A DNA stretch of 64,000 nt, from NCBI GenBank assembly GCA_965222895.1, contig CBDCVB010000002.1:2046001-2110000 (forward strand), given 5' to 3'. The notes under the pieces are model-generated. The model worked only from the letters and a program-made list of their open reading frames with translations, was not told where the DNA came from and did no database searches. Shown here one piece after another: positions 9,943 through 17,452 of the stretch. Made by a program: the position numbers and the translations under genes. The DNA comes from Bin87 sp965222895. Lineage in GTDB: Bacteria; Chloroflexota; Dehalococcoidia; Lucifugimonadales; UBA3495. Numbering within the stretch: the stretch's first letter is position 1; each line of letters opens with the position of its first letter.

Positions 9943-11312
9943 CGCTCTCCCGTCGTTACTCCGTCGCCGCCATTTTTGGAGCGATTATCGTTCCGGTGGC
10001 GGCGTTTTTAGTCTGGACGCCGGTAGCCCATGCCGCCGGCGTGGACGCAGAAACGCAGTTCGTCCTCAACACCTTCTCGTTCCTGGTCTGGGGCGCATTA
10101 GTGATGTGGATGTCCGCCGGGTTTACCATGCTGGAATCCGGCTCGGTGCGCACCAAGAACGCCTCGATGATTTGCATGAAGAACATCGGGCTGTATTCCA
10201 TCGCCGGGCTCGCTTTCTACTTCATCGGCTACAACCTGATGTACACCGAGGTCTGGCACGTCATCGGCTCGTTCCAGTTCCTCTATGGGCCGTCGGCCTA
10301 CGAGATTGCGCTGGTGTCCGGGGATGCCAACGTCGTGGCAGCTGTAGTAGAGAACGGCTACTCCGTGATGTCGGACTGGTTCTTTCAGATGGTATTCGTG
10401 GCGACCGCCGCTTCCATCGTGTCGGGCACTCTGGCGGAACGCGTCAATATGTGGTCGTTCTTCCTCTTTACGCTGGCGCTTGCCGCGTTCATCTATCCCA
10501 TTGTGGGCGCCTGGACCTGGGGCGGCGGATGGCTGGACGCCATGGGGTTCCAGGACTTCGCCGGTTCGACCGTGGTACACGGCACCGGCGGCTGGGCGGC
10601 GCTGGCCGGGATGCTGGTCATCGGGCCACGGCTGGGCAAGTTCCGCAGAGACGGAACGGTAAGACCAACTCCGCCCTCCAACGTGCTGTTGGTTACGCTG
10701 GGGGTTTTCATTTTGTGGTTTGGCTGGTTCGGCTTCAACGCCGGGTCGCAGCTGGCGCTGGGCAGCGCTGCGGACGTGGTGGCGATGGGCCACGTGCTGG
10801 TCAACACCAACCTGGCGGCGGCGGCCGGGGTCATCGCTGCGCTGGGCATATCGCGCCCCCTGCTCGGTCGCATTGACCTGTTCACCTGCCTGAACGGCGC
10901 CATCGCCGGGCTGGTCTCAATTACCGCCGGCCCCGATTTCGTGGAGCACTACTGGGCAATCATCATCGGAGCCGTTGGGGGCGTCGTTTGCACGTTGGGC
11001 ATCAAGCTGCTGGAAAAGCTCAAGCTGGACGATGTAGTTGGCGCGGTGCCGGCCCATCTGTTCGCCGGCATCTGGGGAACCCTGGCGGTCTGCATAATCG
11101 CCGGGGGCAACATTCTGGCGCAGCTGGCGGGAGTGGCTGCGGTGGGGGCATTCGTGTTCGGGGTTTCGTGGACGCTCTGGCGGTTGATGGCGATGACGGT
11201 GGGAGCGCGGGTGTCAAATCAGGTGGAGCGCCTCGGCCAAGACGCTGGCGAACTGGGAATTGAAGCTTACCCCGAATTCGTCCTGATGCCGGAAATGGAT
11301 GAGGAGGAGTGA
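9939..11312 (+). CDS. amt: Ammonium transporter Amt
   Basis: A 457-residue AmtB/Mep/Rh-family channel that moves ammonium across the inner membrane. The N-terminus (about residues 1-32) looks like a cleaved signal peptide ending AHA. About eleven hydrophobic helices follow. Family motifs are GFTMLESGSVRTKN, DFAGSTVVHGTGG with the first pore His, and VPAHLFAGIWGTL with the second pore His of the twin-His pair. The C-terminal tail is acidic and lacks a visible PII partner gene next to it. The ATG directly follows the tandem-repeat spacer and has no clear Shine-Dalgarno sequence, so translation may be coupled to the MOSC gene upstream. Confidence 0.96.
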   Translation: MTLSRRYSVAAIFGAIIVPVAAFLVWTPVAHAAGVDAETQFVLNTFSFLVWGALVMWMSAGFTMLESGSVRTKNASMICMKNIGLYSIAGLAFYFIGYNLMYTEVWHVIGSFQFLYGPSAYEIALVSGDANVVAAVVENGYSVMSDWFFQMVFVATAASIVSGTLAERVNMWSFFLFTLALAAFIYPIVGAWTWGGGWLDAMGFQDFAGSTVVHGTGGWAALAGMLVIGPRLGKFRRDGTVRPTPPSNVLLVTLGVFILWFGWFGFNAGSQLALGSAADVVAMGHVLVNTNLAAAAGVIAALGISRPLLGRIDLFTCLNGAIAGLVSITAGPDFVEHYWAIIIGAVGGVVCTLGIKLLEKLKLDDVVGAVPAHLFAGIWGTLAVCIIAGGNILAQLAGVAAVGAFVFGVSWTLWRLMAMTVGARVSNQVERLGQDAGELGIEAYPEFVLMPEMDEEE

Positions 11313-11364
11313 TGCAGCTCCATCCGCTTGCGGACGTAGCCAAGGCAGTCACACACCAAACGTT

Positions 11365-11394
11365 GGCAAAGGGAGTTTAGTCCCTCCCTTTGCC
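11365..11394. terminator. Hairpin between convergent genes
   Basis: A perfect 11-bp stem (11365-11375 with 11384-11394, GGCAAAGGGAG paired to its complement) with an 8-base loop lies between amt (+) and a small membrane gene (-). There is no long U tract on either side, so termination is plausible but not certain. Confidence 0.6.
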
Positions 11395-11413
11395 GATAGC
11401 CCTCGCAGGTTTG

Positions 11414-11602
11414 CTATCCCTCCCTCGGGAACAGCCTCTCCAGAAACGCACTGGTGGTGGCGAAAAATGCCGCTCCAGTGGCAACTAAACCGGCTGTTCC
11501 TATGCTCTCAGTCAGTTGCCAAGCCACGAAAGCTCCGATTGCTGTTCCAAAGAACAGGAAGAACAGTAGCCAGTGGAGGTAATGGATTCTTCTTCCCAGC
11601 AT
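11414..11602 (-). CDS. Small hydrophobic membrane protein
   Basis: A 62-residue protein with two probable membrane helices (about residues 9-30 and 35-52), a basic N-terminus (GRRIHYLHW) and a charged end. I do not recognise a family. It begins 8 bases after the stop of the next gene upstream, which is also a small membrane protein, so the two are likely cotranslated. The reading frame is short, so only the operon position and the helix pattern support it. Confidence 0.5.
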   Translation of the reverse strand: MLGRRIHYLHWLLFFLFFGTAIGAFVAWQLTESIGTAGLVATGAAFFATTSAFLERLFPREG

Positions 11603-11610
11603 CAGCCGCC

Positions 11611-11859
11611 TTACTGGTGTTGGTCAGGCCACTTGCCAAACATACCAACCCAGGAGAACACCGCTACACCTACCACTGCCATCAGCGCGCCACCATAGAC
11701 AAAGCCAGAGAATAGATTACAGCGCGTTTCAGCCGCCGGAAACTGCTCCAACGCCGCGGGGCAATCTACCCACTGCGAGGCCGCTGTACCGATTACCACC
11801 AGCAACATTCCCACGAGGAACACTCCCGCGAACCCGACGAAAGTGGCTGTTGTTTTCAT
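11611..11859 (-). CDS. Small membrane protein, function unknown
   Basis: An 82-residue protein with an N-terminal helix (TFVGFAGVFLVGMLLVVIG) and a second helix near residues 52-72. Between them lies an outside-type loop with two Cys (WVDCPAALEQ and ETRCNLF) that could form a disulfide. GGAGG lies 9 bases before ATG 11859, which is better than the earlier in-frame start at 11922. It forms a two-gene unit with the small membrane gene downstream. No family is recognised. Confidence 0.6.
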   Translation of the reverse strand: MKTTATFVGFAGVFLVGMLLVVIGTAASQWVDCPAALEQFPAAETRCNLFSGFVYGGALMAVVGVAVFSWVGMFGKWPDQHQ

Positions 11860-11989
11860 GTACTTTCGTCCTCCTTCGTCCGCGTGGACTCCGCTCCTCT
11901 CCCCTATAATTCCATCCCGCAAACGCTAGGGACGACGCGTTGCGCCGCCCCTGTATCATCTAATCGGGCAGTGCGCCCGGACACCGCCG

Positions 11990-13357
11990 TTAGCGCACCA
12001 GCGTTCCACGGATTGCGGAGCCCACGTCCTGCACCTGTGTTACGTCGGACCACTGTTGCACGGCGTCTTCGGTGCGTTCGTCAGACAGCACCCGGCCCAC
12101 GTTCTCACGGAACTTGCTGGCGATGTTTTCCATGCCCCAGGGATTTACCTGGCTGCCCAGAATCTCGCCGCGCGGGGTTTCGTGCTCGAAAACTCGCCCG
12201 TCGTTCAGCGTGATGCGAATGGGCACGCCCTTGGATACGGTGCTGCCACCCAGCTCCCACTTGGACTGCACCCGTAGGGACACCCGTTCCATCATGTCCT
12301 GCACCGCCGGTTCAGCAATCTTGTCATTGGTGAAAGTGTCGATACCGACTTCGCCATCCACTAGCGCCGCCGCCATGTTGTACTTGGCGCTGAACTTGCC
12401 CTTCAGGTCTGACTCCGGCTCTTCGTACAGCATGACCGTGGAGGCGTAGGACTGCACAACCTCGGCATTGGCGATGTCCTGATGCGAAAATTCGTGCTCC
12501 CGCATCAACCCAAAGATGCTGTCCAGCATGGCGTGGTTGCCGCCGCAGGACGGATACTTCTTGATAATCAGCGCGTCCTGCACCCGGAAGGGTTTGCCCA
12601 GCCGCTGGGCGGCTGCTTCCAGGTCAACATCCTCTTCGCCAATGACGGTCGCGGTGAAACCCACCGGATGCTCCAGAATCTGGTCGCCGGCGGTGAAACC
12701 GCGTTGCGCCAGTTGCGCGGCCATCACGCCGTCGCGGCAAGTCATGCCGGCGTGCAACGGCTTGGTCATCGTGCCAAAGTTGTGAATCACGCCGGACGCC
12801 ATCGAGCCGGCCATGCCCAGCGCCATCGACGTCTGCTGGGCGTCCAGTTTGAGCAGCTTGGCGCAGGCCGCCGCCGCCGCCAACCGGCCCAGAATAGCAG
12901 TGCTGTGGAAGCCGCGGTGCATCTGCTGGCTGTGGTAGTGCGTAGCGTAGTCCACCGCCAAACCGACCTCACAGCCCACGATGTAGGCCTCCATCAGGTC
13001 GCGGCCGGTGGCGCCGATGCTCTCGCCCAGGGCCAGCAACGCCGGGAAAATCGCAACCGTCGGGTGCCCGAAGCCGCCGAAGTCATCGTAGTCCAGCGCG
13101 TGACCCATTGTGCCGTTAACCAGCGCCGCGTTCTGCACCGAAGTGCGCTCGCCGGAGGCCAGTATCGTGGCTTCTGCGGTGCCACCCAACTCGCCGGCAT
13201 AGCTCCGAATAATATCCCCAACCTTCTGCGTAGAGCCGGCCAGAATAACGCCGAGCAGGTCAAAACAGGACTCGTTCGCCACCCGGATCGCATCCGGAGG
13301 TATGTCCTCGTAGGTAGTATCAACAATCCACTTGGCCACCATTTCCGTTGCGCCCAT
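11990..13357 (-). CDS. MmgE/PrpD family protein
   Basis: A 455-residue protein of the MmgE/PrpD fold, which includes 2-methylcitrate dehydratase, cis-aconitate decarboxylase and iminodisuccinate epimerase. Diagnostic stretches are NGTMGHALDYDDF near residue 84, HPTVAIFPALLALGE, RGFHSTAILGRLAAAAA, KKYPSCGGNHAMLDS, and AKYNMAAALVDGEVG. GGAGG sits 9 bases before ATG 13357. No methylcitrate synthase or methylisocitrate lyase is near, so a methylcitrate role cannot be claimed. In this context it may dehydrate or rearrange a dicarboxylic acid. The gene is complete and closely followed upstream by the repeat/IS66 cluster. Confidence 0.92.
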   Translation of the reverse strand: MGATEMVAKWIVDTTYEDIPPDAIRVANESCFDLLGVILAGSTQKVGDIIRSYAGELGGTAEATILASGERTSVQNAALVNGTMGHALDYDDFGGFGHPTVAIFPALLALGESIGATGRDLMEAYIVGCEVGLAVDYATHYHSQQMHRGFHSTAILGRLAAAAACAKLLKLDAQQTSMALGMAGSMASGVIHNFGTMTKPLHAGMTCRDGVMAAQLAQRGFTAGDQILEHPVGFTATVIGEEDVDLEAAAQRLGKPFRVQDALIIKKYPSCGGNHAMLDSIFGLMREHEFSHQDIANAEVVQSYASTVMLYEEPESDLKGKFSAKYNMAAALVDGEVGIDTFTNDKIAEPAVQDMMERVSLRVQSKWELGGSTVSKGVPIRITLNDGRVFEHETPRGEILGSQVNPWGMENIASKFRENVGRVLSDERTEDAVQQWSDVTQVQDVGSAIRGTLVR

Positions 13358-13517
13358 AGCCAGTAACCTCCTTGTTGTGCCGGCGGAGCTGGTCTCGCCG
13401 CCGTGTTTTGTCGTCTCTGGTCGTTTCCAACACCGGCCACACCGGATTGATACCGATTATATCAACCCGCCCCGGCCAATGCGAACGATGCGCCGGCAAC
13501 CACGGCCATGCCAAATT

Positions 13518-13647
13518 GTCATTGCGAGGAGTGCAGCGACGTGGCAATCCCGTTCCGGCAACGGACTTCGCTGCGGCGACGAGATTGCCACGCTGCGCTC
13601 GCAATGACGGCAGGCCGGTTCGGTTTGGCAAAGTGTGTACGCATGGG
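13518..13647. repeat. GTCATTGCGAG inverted-repeat element, copy A (degenerate)
   Basis: The core at 13518-13608 has the two inner arms of this element: GTCATTGCGAGGAGTGCAGC on the left and, inverted, GTCATTGCGAGCGCAGCG on the right, each running into GTGGCAATC. The right outer end (AAAGTGTGTACGCATGGG, 13630-13647) is displaced by about 20 inserted bases, the left outer end is not recognisable, and the middle is shorter than in copies B and C. No target duplication is visible. It is probably an old copy in the same orientation as copy C. Confidence 0.75.
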
Positions 13648-13662
13648 AACTCACCTCAGGGC

Positions 13663-15114
13663 GTAACTGTTCAGAGTTGCGGGGAAGTGAGCAGTTGTCG
13701 GCAAGCGGCGAGGGGATTCAGTCCTTGGGCGCGCCAGGTGCCGAAGAGGGAAGCCAGGGTCATCTTACTGCTGCTGCCCCGTTCCGACCGGGTGCCGCCG
13801 CTGATCTTGCGACTGACGACCAGATGGCGCAGGCTGCGTTCGGCGGCGTTGTTGTCCGGTGGCGCCTCCGGTTCGGCCACGAAGACGAAGAGCTCTTTGA
13901 TATGGCGCTCGATGCGTCGGCATAACTTGGCCTGGGTTGCCGAAGGGTCGTGAAGGAAGGGTTGGCAAATGGCCAGCAGCTGCCGTTCCAGGGCCAGTTG
14001 GGCGGTGCGTCGCCGCTTGGTCTGAGGATGGGCGCTGGCTTTGGCCCGGTCGTAAATCTCGTGGACGGCGTCGGCCCACTGCGCCAGTGGCGCGTCATCG
14101 GGGTAGAGGGTTCGCAGGTCGTGGATGTCCCGCAGCAGATGGACCCAGCAGCGCTGTTTGGGGCCCTCGTAATGGTGGTAGGCGGCGTAGAAATCGCTGA
14201 CCAGGACGCCGGAGAAGGTGTCGCCCAGAGCTTCATCCACCACTTCCTTGTTGCGACCCCGCCGCAGGAAGTAGCGCGCCGATGGGGTGCTGAAAGTCCA
14301 CACGTAGCCGTTGTGTCCATCCTCACGCCAGCCGGTCTCGTCGGCATGGACCACTGGGCTGGCGCGGACTTGGGCCAGAATCCGGTCCACTGCGGACTGG
14401 GCCCTTCGCGCGGTGCGATGCACCGCAGCCATGATGGCTCCCGCGCTGAGGCTCAGCCCATGAACGGTGTGCAGATACCGCTGGATGACGGCGATGGGCA
14501 GTCGGGCTTCCTCTCGGAGCGTGGCAATCAGACTGACCAGGTTGATACCCAGGCGCTGCTGGCCCATCACTACGCCGTCCATTTGTGCAGGGGGAACGCA
14601 GCGGCGTCGGCACCCCGGACAATCCCTGGCGATGTAGACGTGCTCGGTAACTTCCGCCGGAACCTGGGGCAACTCGATGACCTCCCGCGTGCGCTGGGTC
14701 CAGCCACCGGACAACAGCGTTCCGCAGTCGGGACAGTGGTCCACCACATGCTCCACCCGACGGGTGGGCGTCATGCGACGGCGGGCAAAGCCGTGGGGCC
14801 GCCCCTGGCGAGGAGCTTTGGGCTGGGCCGGTTTCTGGCTGGCTTCGGGTTTGACACCGGGCATCCCCCGGGCGCCACTGGGTTTGGCCCGCCCTTCCAG
14901 CTGAGCAACCCGTTGCTCCAGGCCCTCGATGATGGCCTGCTGTCGGGCTATGATGGCCTCCTGCCGTATGACGATGGCGATGAGCACATCGCGGTCAGCA
15001 GTGGACAGGTCGATTTCCGAATCCATACCCGTTATATGACATAACCACAACCCCTCGCGCAAGCCATCCCCGAACCTCTTTGAACCAATTCCCCCACCAA
15101 GTCTGAACAGTTAC
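13663..15114 (-). mobile_element. Intact IS66-family insertion sequence
   Basis: The element is 1452 bp long. Its ends begin GTAACTGTTCAGA on both sides in inverted orientation, with partial matching further in. It is flanked by an identical 8-bp direct repeat, CTCAGGGC, at 13655-13662 and 15115-15122, the target duplication size known for IS66. It carries one transposase gene and no TnpA or TnpB accessory genes, as in the ISBst12-like subgroup. The perfect duplication and open frame point to a recent insertion. It landed about 15 bases from the right end of repeat copy A. Confidence 0.95.
13671..15026 (-). CDS. IS66 family transposase
   Basis: A 451-residue DDE transposase. A short N-terminal leucine-zipper-like coiled coil (about residues 10-45, IIARQQAIIEGLEQRVAQLE) is followed by a zinc-finger region with CPDCG and CPGCRRRC. 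The catalytic domain comes next, with HADETGW and VSDFYAAY supplying the two Asp and NNAAERSLR supplying the Glu. The IS66 C-terminal segment GTWRAQGLNP is present. ATG 15026 is chosen over the 12-residue extension because it opens the family N-terminus. The frame is intact, so the element may still be active. Confidence 0.95.
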   Translation of the reverse strand: MDSEIDLSTADRDVLIAIVIRQEAIIARQQAIIEGLEQRVAQLEGRAKPSGARGMPGVKPEASQKPAQPKAPRQGRPHGFARRRMTPTRRVEHVVDHCPDCGTLLSGGWTQRTREVIELPQVPAEVTEHVYIARDCPGCRRRCVPPAQMDGVVMGQQRLGINLVSLIATLREEARLPIAVIQRYLHTVHGLSLSAGAIMAAVHRTARRAQSAVDRILAQVRASPVVHADETGWREDGHNGYVWTFSTPSARYFLRRGRNKEVVDEALGDTFSGVLVSDFYAAYHHYEGPKQRCWVHLLRDIHDLRTLYPDDAPLAQWADAVHEIYDRAKASAHPQTKRRRTAQLALERQLLAICQPFLHDPSATQAKLCRRIERHIKELFVFVAEPEAPPDNNAAERSLRHLVVSRKISGGTRSERGSSSKMTLASLFGTWRAQGLNPLAACRQLLTSPQL

Positions 15115-15203
15115 CTCAGGGCGCGCTGCCTTGCCGCTACTTACGCCATTCTGCTAGACTGCCTCTGTCGACGACAATGCACCGGTTGCGCCGCCAGTCC
15201 AAA

Positions 15204-15237
15204 TTTGGTACGAGCCGGCGTTTGGTGCGAGCCGGCG
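15204..15237. repeat. Tandem 17-bp duplication
   Basis: TTTGGTACGAGCCGGCG (15204-15220) is followed directly by TTTGGTGCGAGCCGGCG (15221-15237), one mismatch in 17. It lies 36 bases upstream of the NIPSNAP start codon. Confidence 0.85.
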
Positions 15238-15272
15238 TTGGCGAAACCTTGCACACAAGGAGGTGCGGTTAC

Positions 15273-15890
15273 ATGATTTACGAAGTCCGGACTTATGACC
15301 TCAAGCCCGGCGGAGTTCCCATCTTTGAAGATGCCTTCGCCGAGGCTCTGCCCCATCGCGAAAAGTATTCCAAGCTGGCGGCCTTCTTTCACACCGAAAT
15401 TGGCCCGCTGAACCAGGTTATCCACATCTGGCCCTACGAGAGCCTGGATGAGCGTGAGGAAGTGCGCGCCGCCGCCAGCAAAGACCCCAACTGGCCCCCG
15501 GATAGCCAGGGCACCATCCAGCACATGGAGTCTGAGGTGTATCACCCGGCGCCCTTCATGCGGCCCATGGGCGGCGGGCAGAAGCTGGGCAATATCTACG
15601 AGATGCGAATTTACGAGTACCAGAACGGAACGATGCCCAAAGTGCTGGACATCTGGTCTGCCGCCATCGAGCACCGGGAAAAGTTCTCACCGCTGGCCGC
15701 CGGCCTGTACTCCGAATTCGGCGGGCTGAACAAGTGGGTCCACATCTGGCCCTACGCCGACCTGGCGGACCGGGACAAGACGCGCGCCGAAGCCTCGTCC
15801 TCACCGCATTGGCCACCGCCCACCCGGGAATTTCTGGTTGGTCAGCAGACCAAAATCCTGGTGCCTGCGGCGTTTTCACCCCAGGCGTAA
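15273..15890 (+). CDS. NIPSNAP family protein, two tandem domains
   Basis: A 205-residue protein with two ferredoxin-like NIPSNAP domains. The first starts MIYEVRTYDLKPGG and the second near residue 107 as IYEMRIYEYQNG. Each contains the paired family motif (HIWPYESLDER and HIWPYADLADR) and a P-WPP segment. AAGGAGG lies about 9 bases before ATG 15273, so the longer frame from 15177 is rejected. The molecular function of bacterial NIPSNAP proteins is unclear; they often occur beside flavin monooxygenase and CoA-ester genes, as here. A terminator hairpin follows. Confidence 0.92.
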   Translation: MIYEVRTYDLKPGGVPIFEDAFAEALPHREKYSKLAAFFHTEIGPLNQVIHIWPYESLDEREEVRAAASKDPNWPPDSQGTIQHMESEVYHPAPFMRPMGGGQKLGNIYEMRIYEYQNGTMPKVLDIWSAAIEHREKFSPLAAGLYSEFGGLNKWVHIWPYADLADRDKTRAEASSSPHWPPPTREFLVGQQTKILVPAAFSPQA

Positions 15891-15895
15891 CCAAA

Positions 15896-15935
15896 CGCCG
15901 CTCACCGGTGGCAACCGCCGCTCACTGGTGACGAC
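15896..15935. repeat. Tandem 20-bp duplication after the NIPSNAP stop
   Basis: CGCCGCTCACCGGTGGCAAC (15896-15915) is followed by CGCCGCTCACTGGTGACGAC (15916-15935), 17 of 20 bases identical. It starts 5 bases after the stop codon. Confidence 0.85.
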
Positions 15936-15936
15936 C

Positions 15937-15974
15937 AGGGGGCCGGGGCTGGCGTAAGTCGGTTCCGGCCCCCT
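15937..15974 (+). terminator. Intrinsic terminator after NIPSNAP gene
   Basis: A 10-bp GC stem (AGGGGGCCGG at 15937-15946 with its complement at 15965-15974) and an 18-base loop are followed by CCTTTTG. It ends the NIPSNAP transcript. Confidence 0.75.
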
Positions 15975-15980
15975 CCTTTT

Positions 15981-16002
15981 GCTATAATCAGTTTGTTATA
16001 GC
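15981..16002 (+). promoter_or_regulatory. TATAAT box inside an inverted repeat
   Basis: GCTATAA (15981-15987) and TTATAGC (15996-16002) form a 7-bp inverted repeat with an 8-base centre. A perfect TATAAT (15983-15988) is embedded in the left arm, about 80 bases before the next LLM gene. No convincing -35 is present. A repressor binding this site would block the -10 region. Confidence 0.45.
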
Positions 16003-16067
16003 CGGCCGGTTCTGCGGGAACTTGCCGCGAACCAGGTCTGCAATCCGTACCAAAGGGGTTAGTGTCC

Positions 16068-16913
16068 ATGAATATTGGCATCGCGATGTTTGTTACCCAA
16101 TCCTCCATTGACATCGCCGAGTTGGCGCAAGCTTGCGAAGGTCATGGGTTCGAATCGCTTTGGGTTCCAGAGCACCCGGCCATCCCCGCCGGCCCCAAGT
16201 CGCCCTGGCCGGGATCCCCCGATGGCACAATCCCGCAGATGTACTACGAATGCGTCGACCCTTTCGTTGCGCTCGGACGGGCTTCTGCGGTAACGTCCAC
16301 GCTCAAACTGGGTACCGGCATTTGCCTCGTGCCCGAACGCAATCCGATCCTGCTGGCCAAAGAAATAGCCACCCTGGACCACTTCAGCGACGGTCGGTTC
16401 CTCTTCGGCATCGGCACCGGCTGGCTCCGGGAAGAAACCGAGCTGTTCGGCATCGAATTCGCCCAGCGCATCGGCTACACCCGCGAGTCCATCCAGGCCA
16501 TGAAAGAACTGTGGACCAAAGACGCGGGTGAATTCCACGGTAAATACATCGACTTCCCGCCCATCTACTCATCGCCGAAACCGGCGCAGAAACCGCACCC
16601 GCCGGTGTTGATTGGCGGCCGCGCCAGGAATGTCTTCCGCCGGGTGGTTTCCTGGGGCGACGGCTGGATGCCCAACCGCATCACGCCGGAAGAACTGCGG
16701 GAAGGCCGCCAGGAAATTGCGCGCCTGGCCGCGGATGCCGGACGTGACCCTGACTCGATAGAAGTATCCGTCTTCGGCCAGCCCGCCGACCCCGAAATTC
16801 TGAAAGCGTTTGAGGACGCCGGCGCGGCGCGGGCCATGGTGTTTGCCGACAGCGCTCCCCGAGACGCGGCCCTGCGCCAGGTGGACGACTTTGCCAAGAA
16901 ACTGCTGACCTGA
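16068..16913 (+). CDS. LLM class F420-dependent oxidoreductase
   Basis: A 281-residue luciferase-like oxidoreductase that resembles the short TIGR03619-type F420-dependent group. It reads MNIGIAMFVTQSSID, then HGFESLWVPEH near residue 32, LKLGTGICLVPERNP, TLDHFSDGRFLFGIGTGWL, and a PHPPVLIGGRA strand late in the barrel. ATG 16068 lies 10 bases after AAAGGGG, a better site than GTG 16062. It is preceded by its own -10/palindrome region and followed by a SnoaL-like gene after 19 bases. The two are probably a unit in which the small protein handles the product or substrate; this link is inference. Confidence 0.92.
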   Translation: MNIGIAMFVTQSSIDIAELAQACEGHGFESLWVPEHPAIPAGPKSPWPGSPDGTIPQMYYECVDPFVALGRASAVTSTLKLGTGICLVPERNPILLAKEIATLDHFSDGRFLFGIGTGWLREETELFGIEFAQRIGYTRESIQAMKELWTKDAGEFHGKYIDFPPIYSSPKPAQKPHPPVLIGGRARNVFRRVVSWGDGWMPNRITPEELREGRQEIARLAADAGRDPDSIEVSVFGQPADPEILKAFEDAGAARAMVFADSAPRDAALRQVDDFAKKLLT

Positions 16914-16932
16914 CCACGAGTGGATTATCCAG

Positions 16933-17328
16933 ATGACGCTGCAACCCGACGAAATTCAGTCTCTGAAAGACGCGAACCAGCGCTTTTACGACGCCTTTGG
17001 CTCCCTGGACATCGCTGAGATGGACGCGGTCTGCGAGCGGTCGGAGCGGGCGCTTTGCGTCCACCCAGGCTGGCAGCCCATCGTGGGCTGGACCGACATC
17101 CGCCGCTCCTGGCAAAGCATTTTCAACGGCGCCGCCCTAATGCACTTCAACATTCACTACGTTCACGTGGCCGTTGAGGGTAATTGCGGTTTTGTTACTT
17201 GCGTAGAAAGCATCACCAGCGTGGTGCAGGGCCAGGCCCAGGGCTTTGGGGTGTTGGCCACCAACATCTTCGTCCGCTCGGGCGACGATTGGCTGGTAAT
17301 GGCGCACCACGGTTCGCCGCGTCTGTAG
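16933..17328 (+). CDS. SnoaL-like / NTF2-fold domain protein
   Basis: A 131-residue cone-shaped alpha+beta-barrel protein of the SnoaL/nuclear transport factor 2 superfamily, as judged from ANQRFYDAFGSLDIAEMDAV, HPGWQPIVGWTDIRRSW, and the final strands GFGVLATNIFVRSGDDWLVMAHHGSPR. Members act as isomerases, hydratases or non-catalytic binding proteins. It begins 19 bases after the LLM stop with no obvious Shine-Dalgarno sequence, so it may be translated by coupling. The substrate is unknown. Confidence 0.85.
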   Translation: MTLQPDEIQSLKDANQRFYDAFGSLDIAEMDAVCERSERALCVHPGWQPIVGWTDIRRSWQSIFNGAALMHFNIHYVHVAVEGNCGFVTCVESITSVVQGQAQGFGVLATNIFVRSGDDWLVMAHHGSPRL

Positions 17329-17452
17329 GCCGGCTCGCGGCGTGCGACGCCGAGCCCGGCTACGTCGGAGATGGCGACGCCCGCCACGCTACCCGGTTGG
17401 CAATTTGCATAGCTCCGAGTCCAAAAGGCGCAATGTTGCCAGGGGTTGAGAA

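Noticed and set aside
11990..13357. Methylcitrate cycle assignment for the PrpD-like gene
   Set aside because: No PrpB or PrpC gene is near; only the family can be stated.
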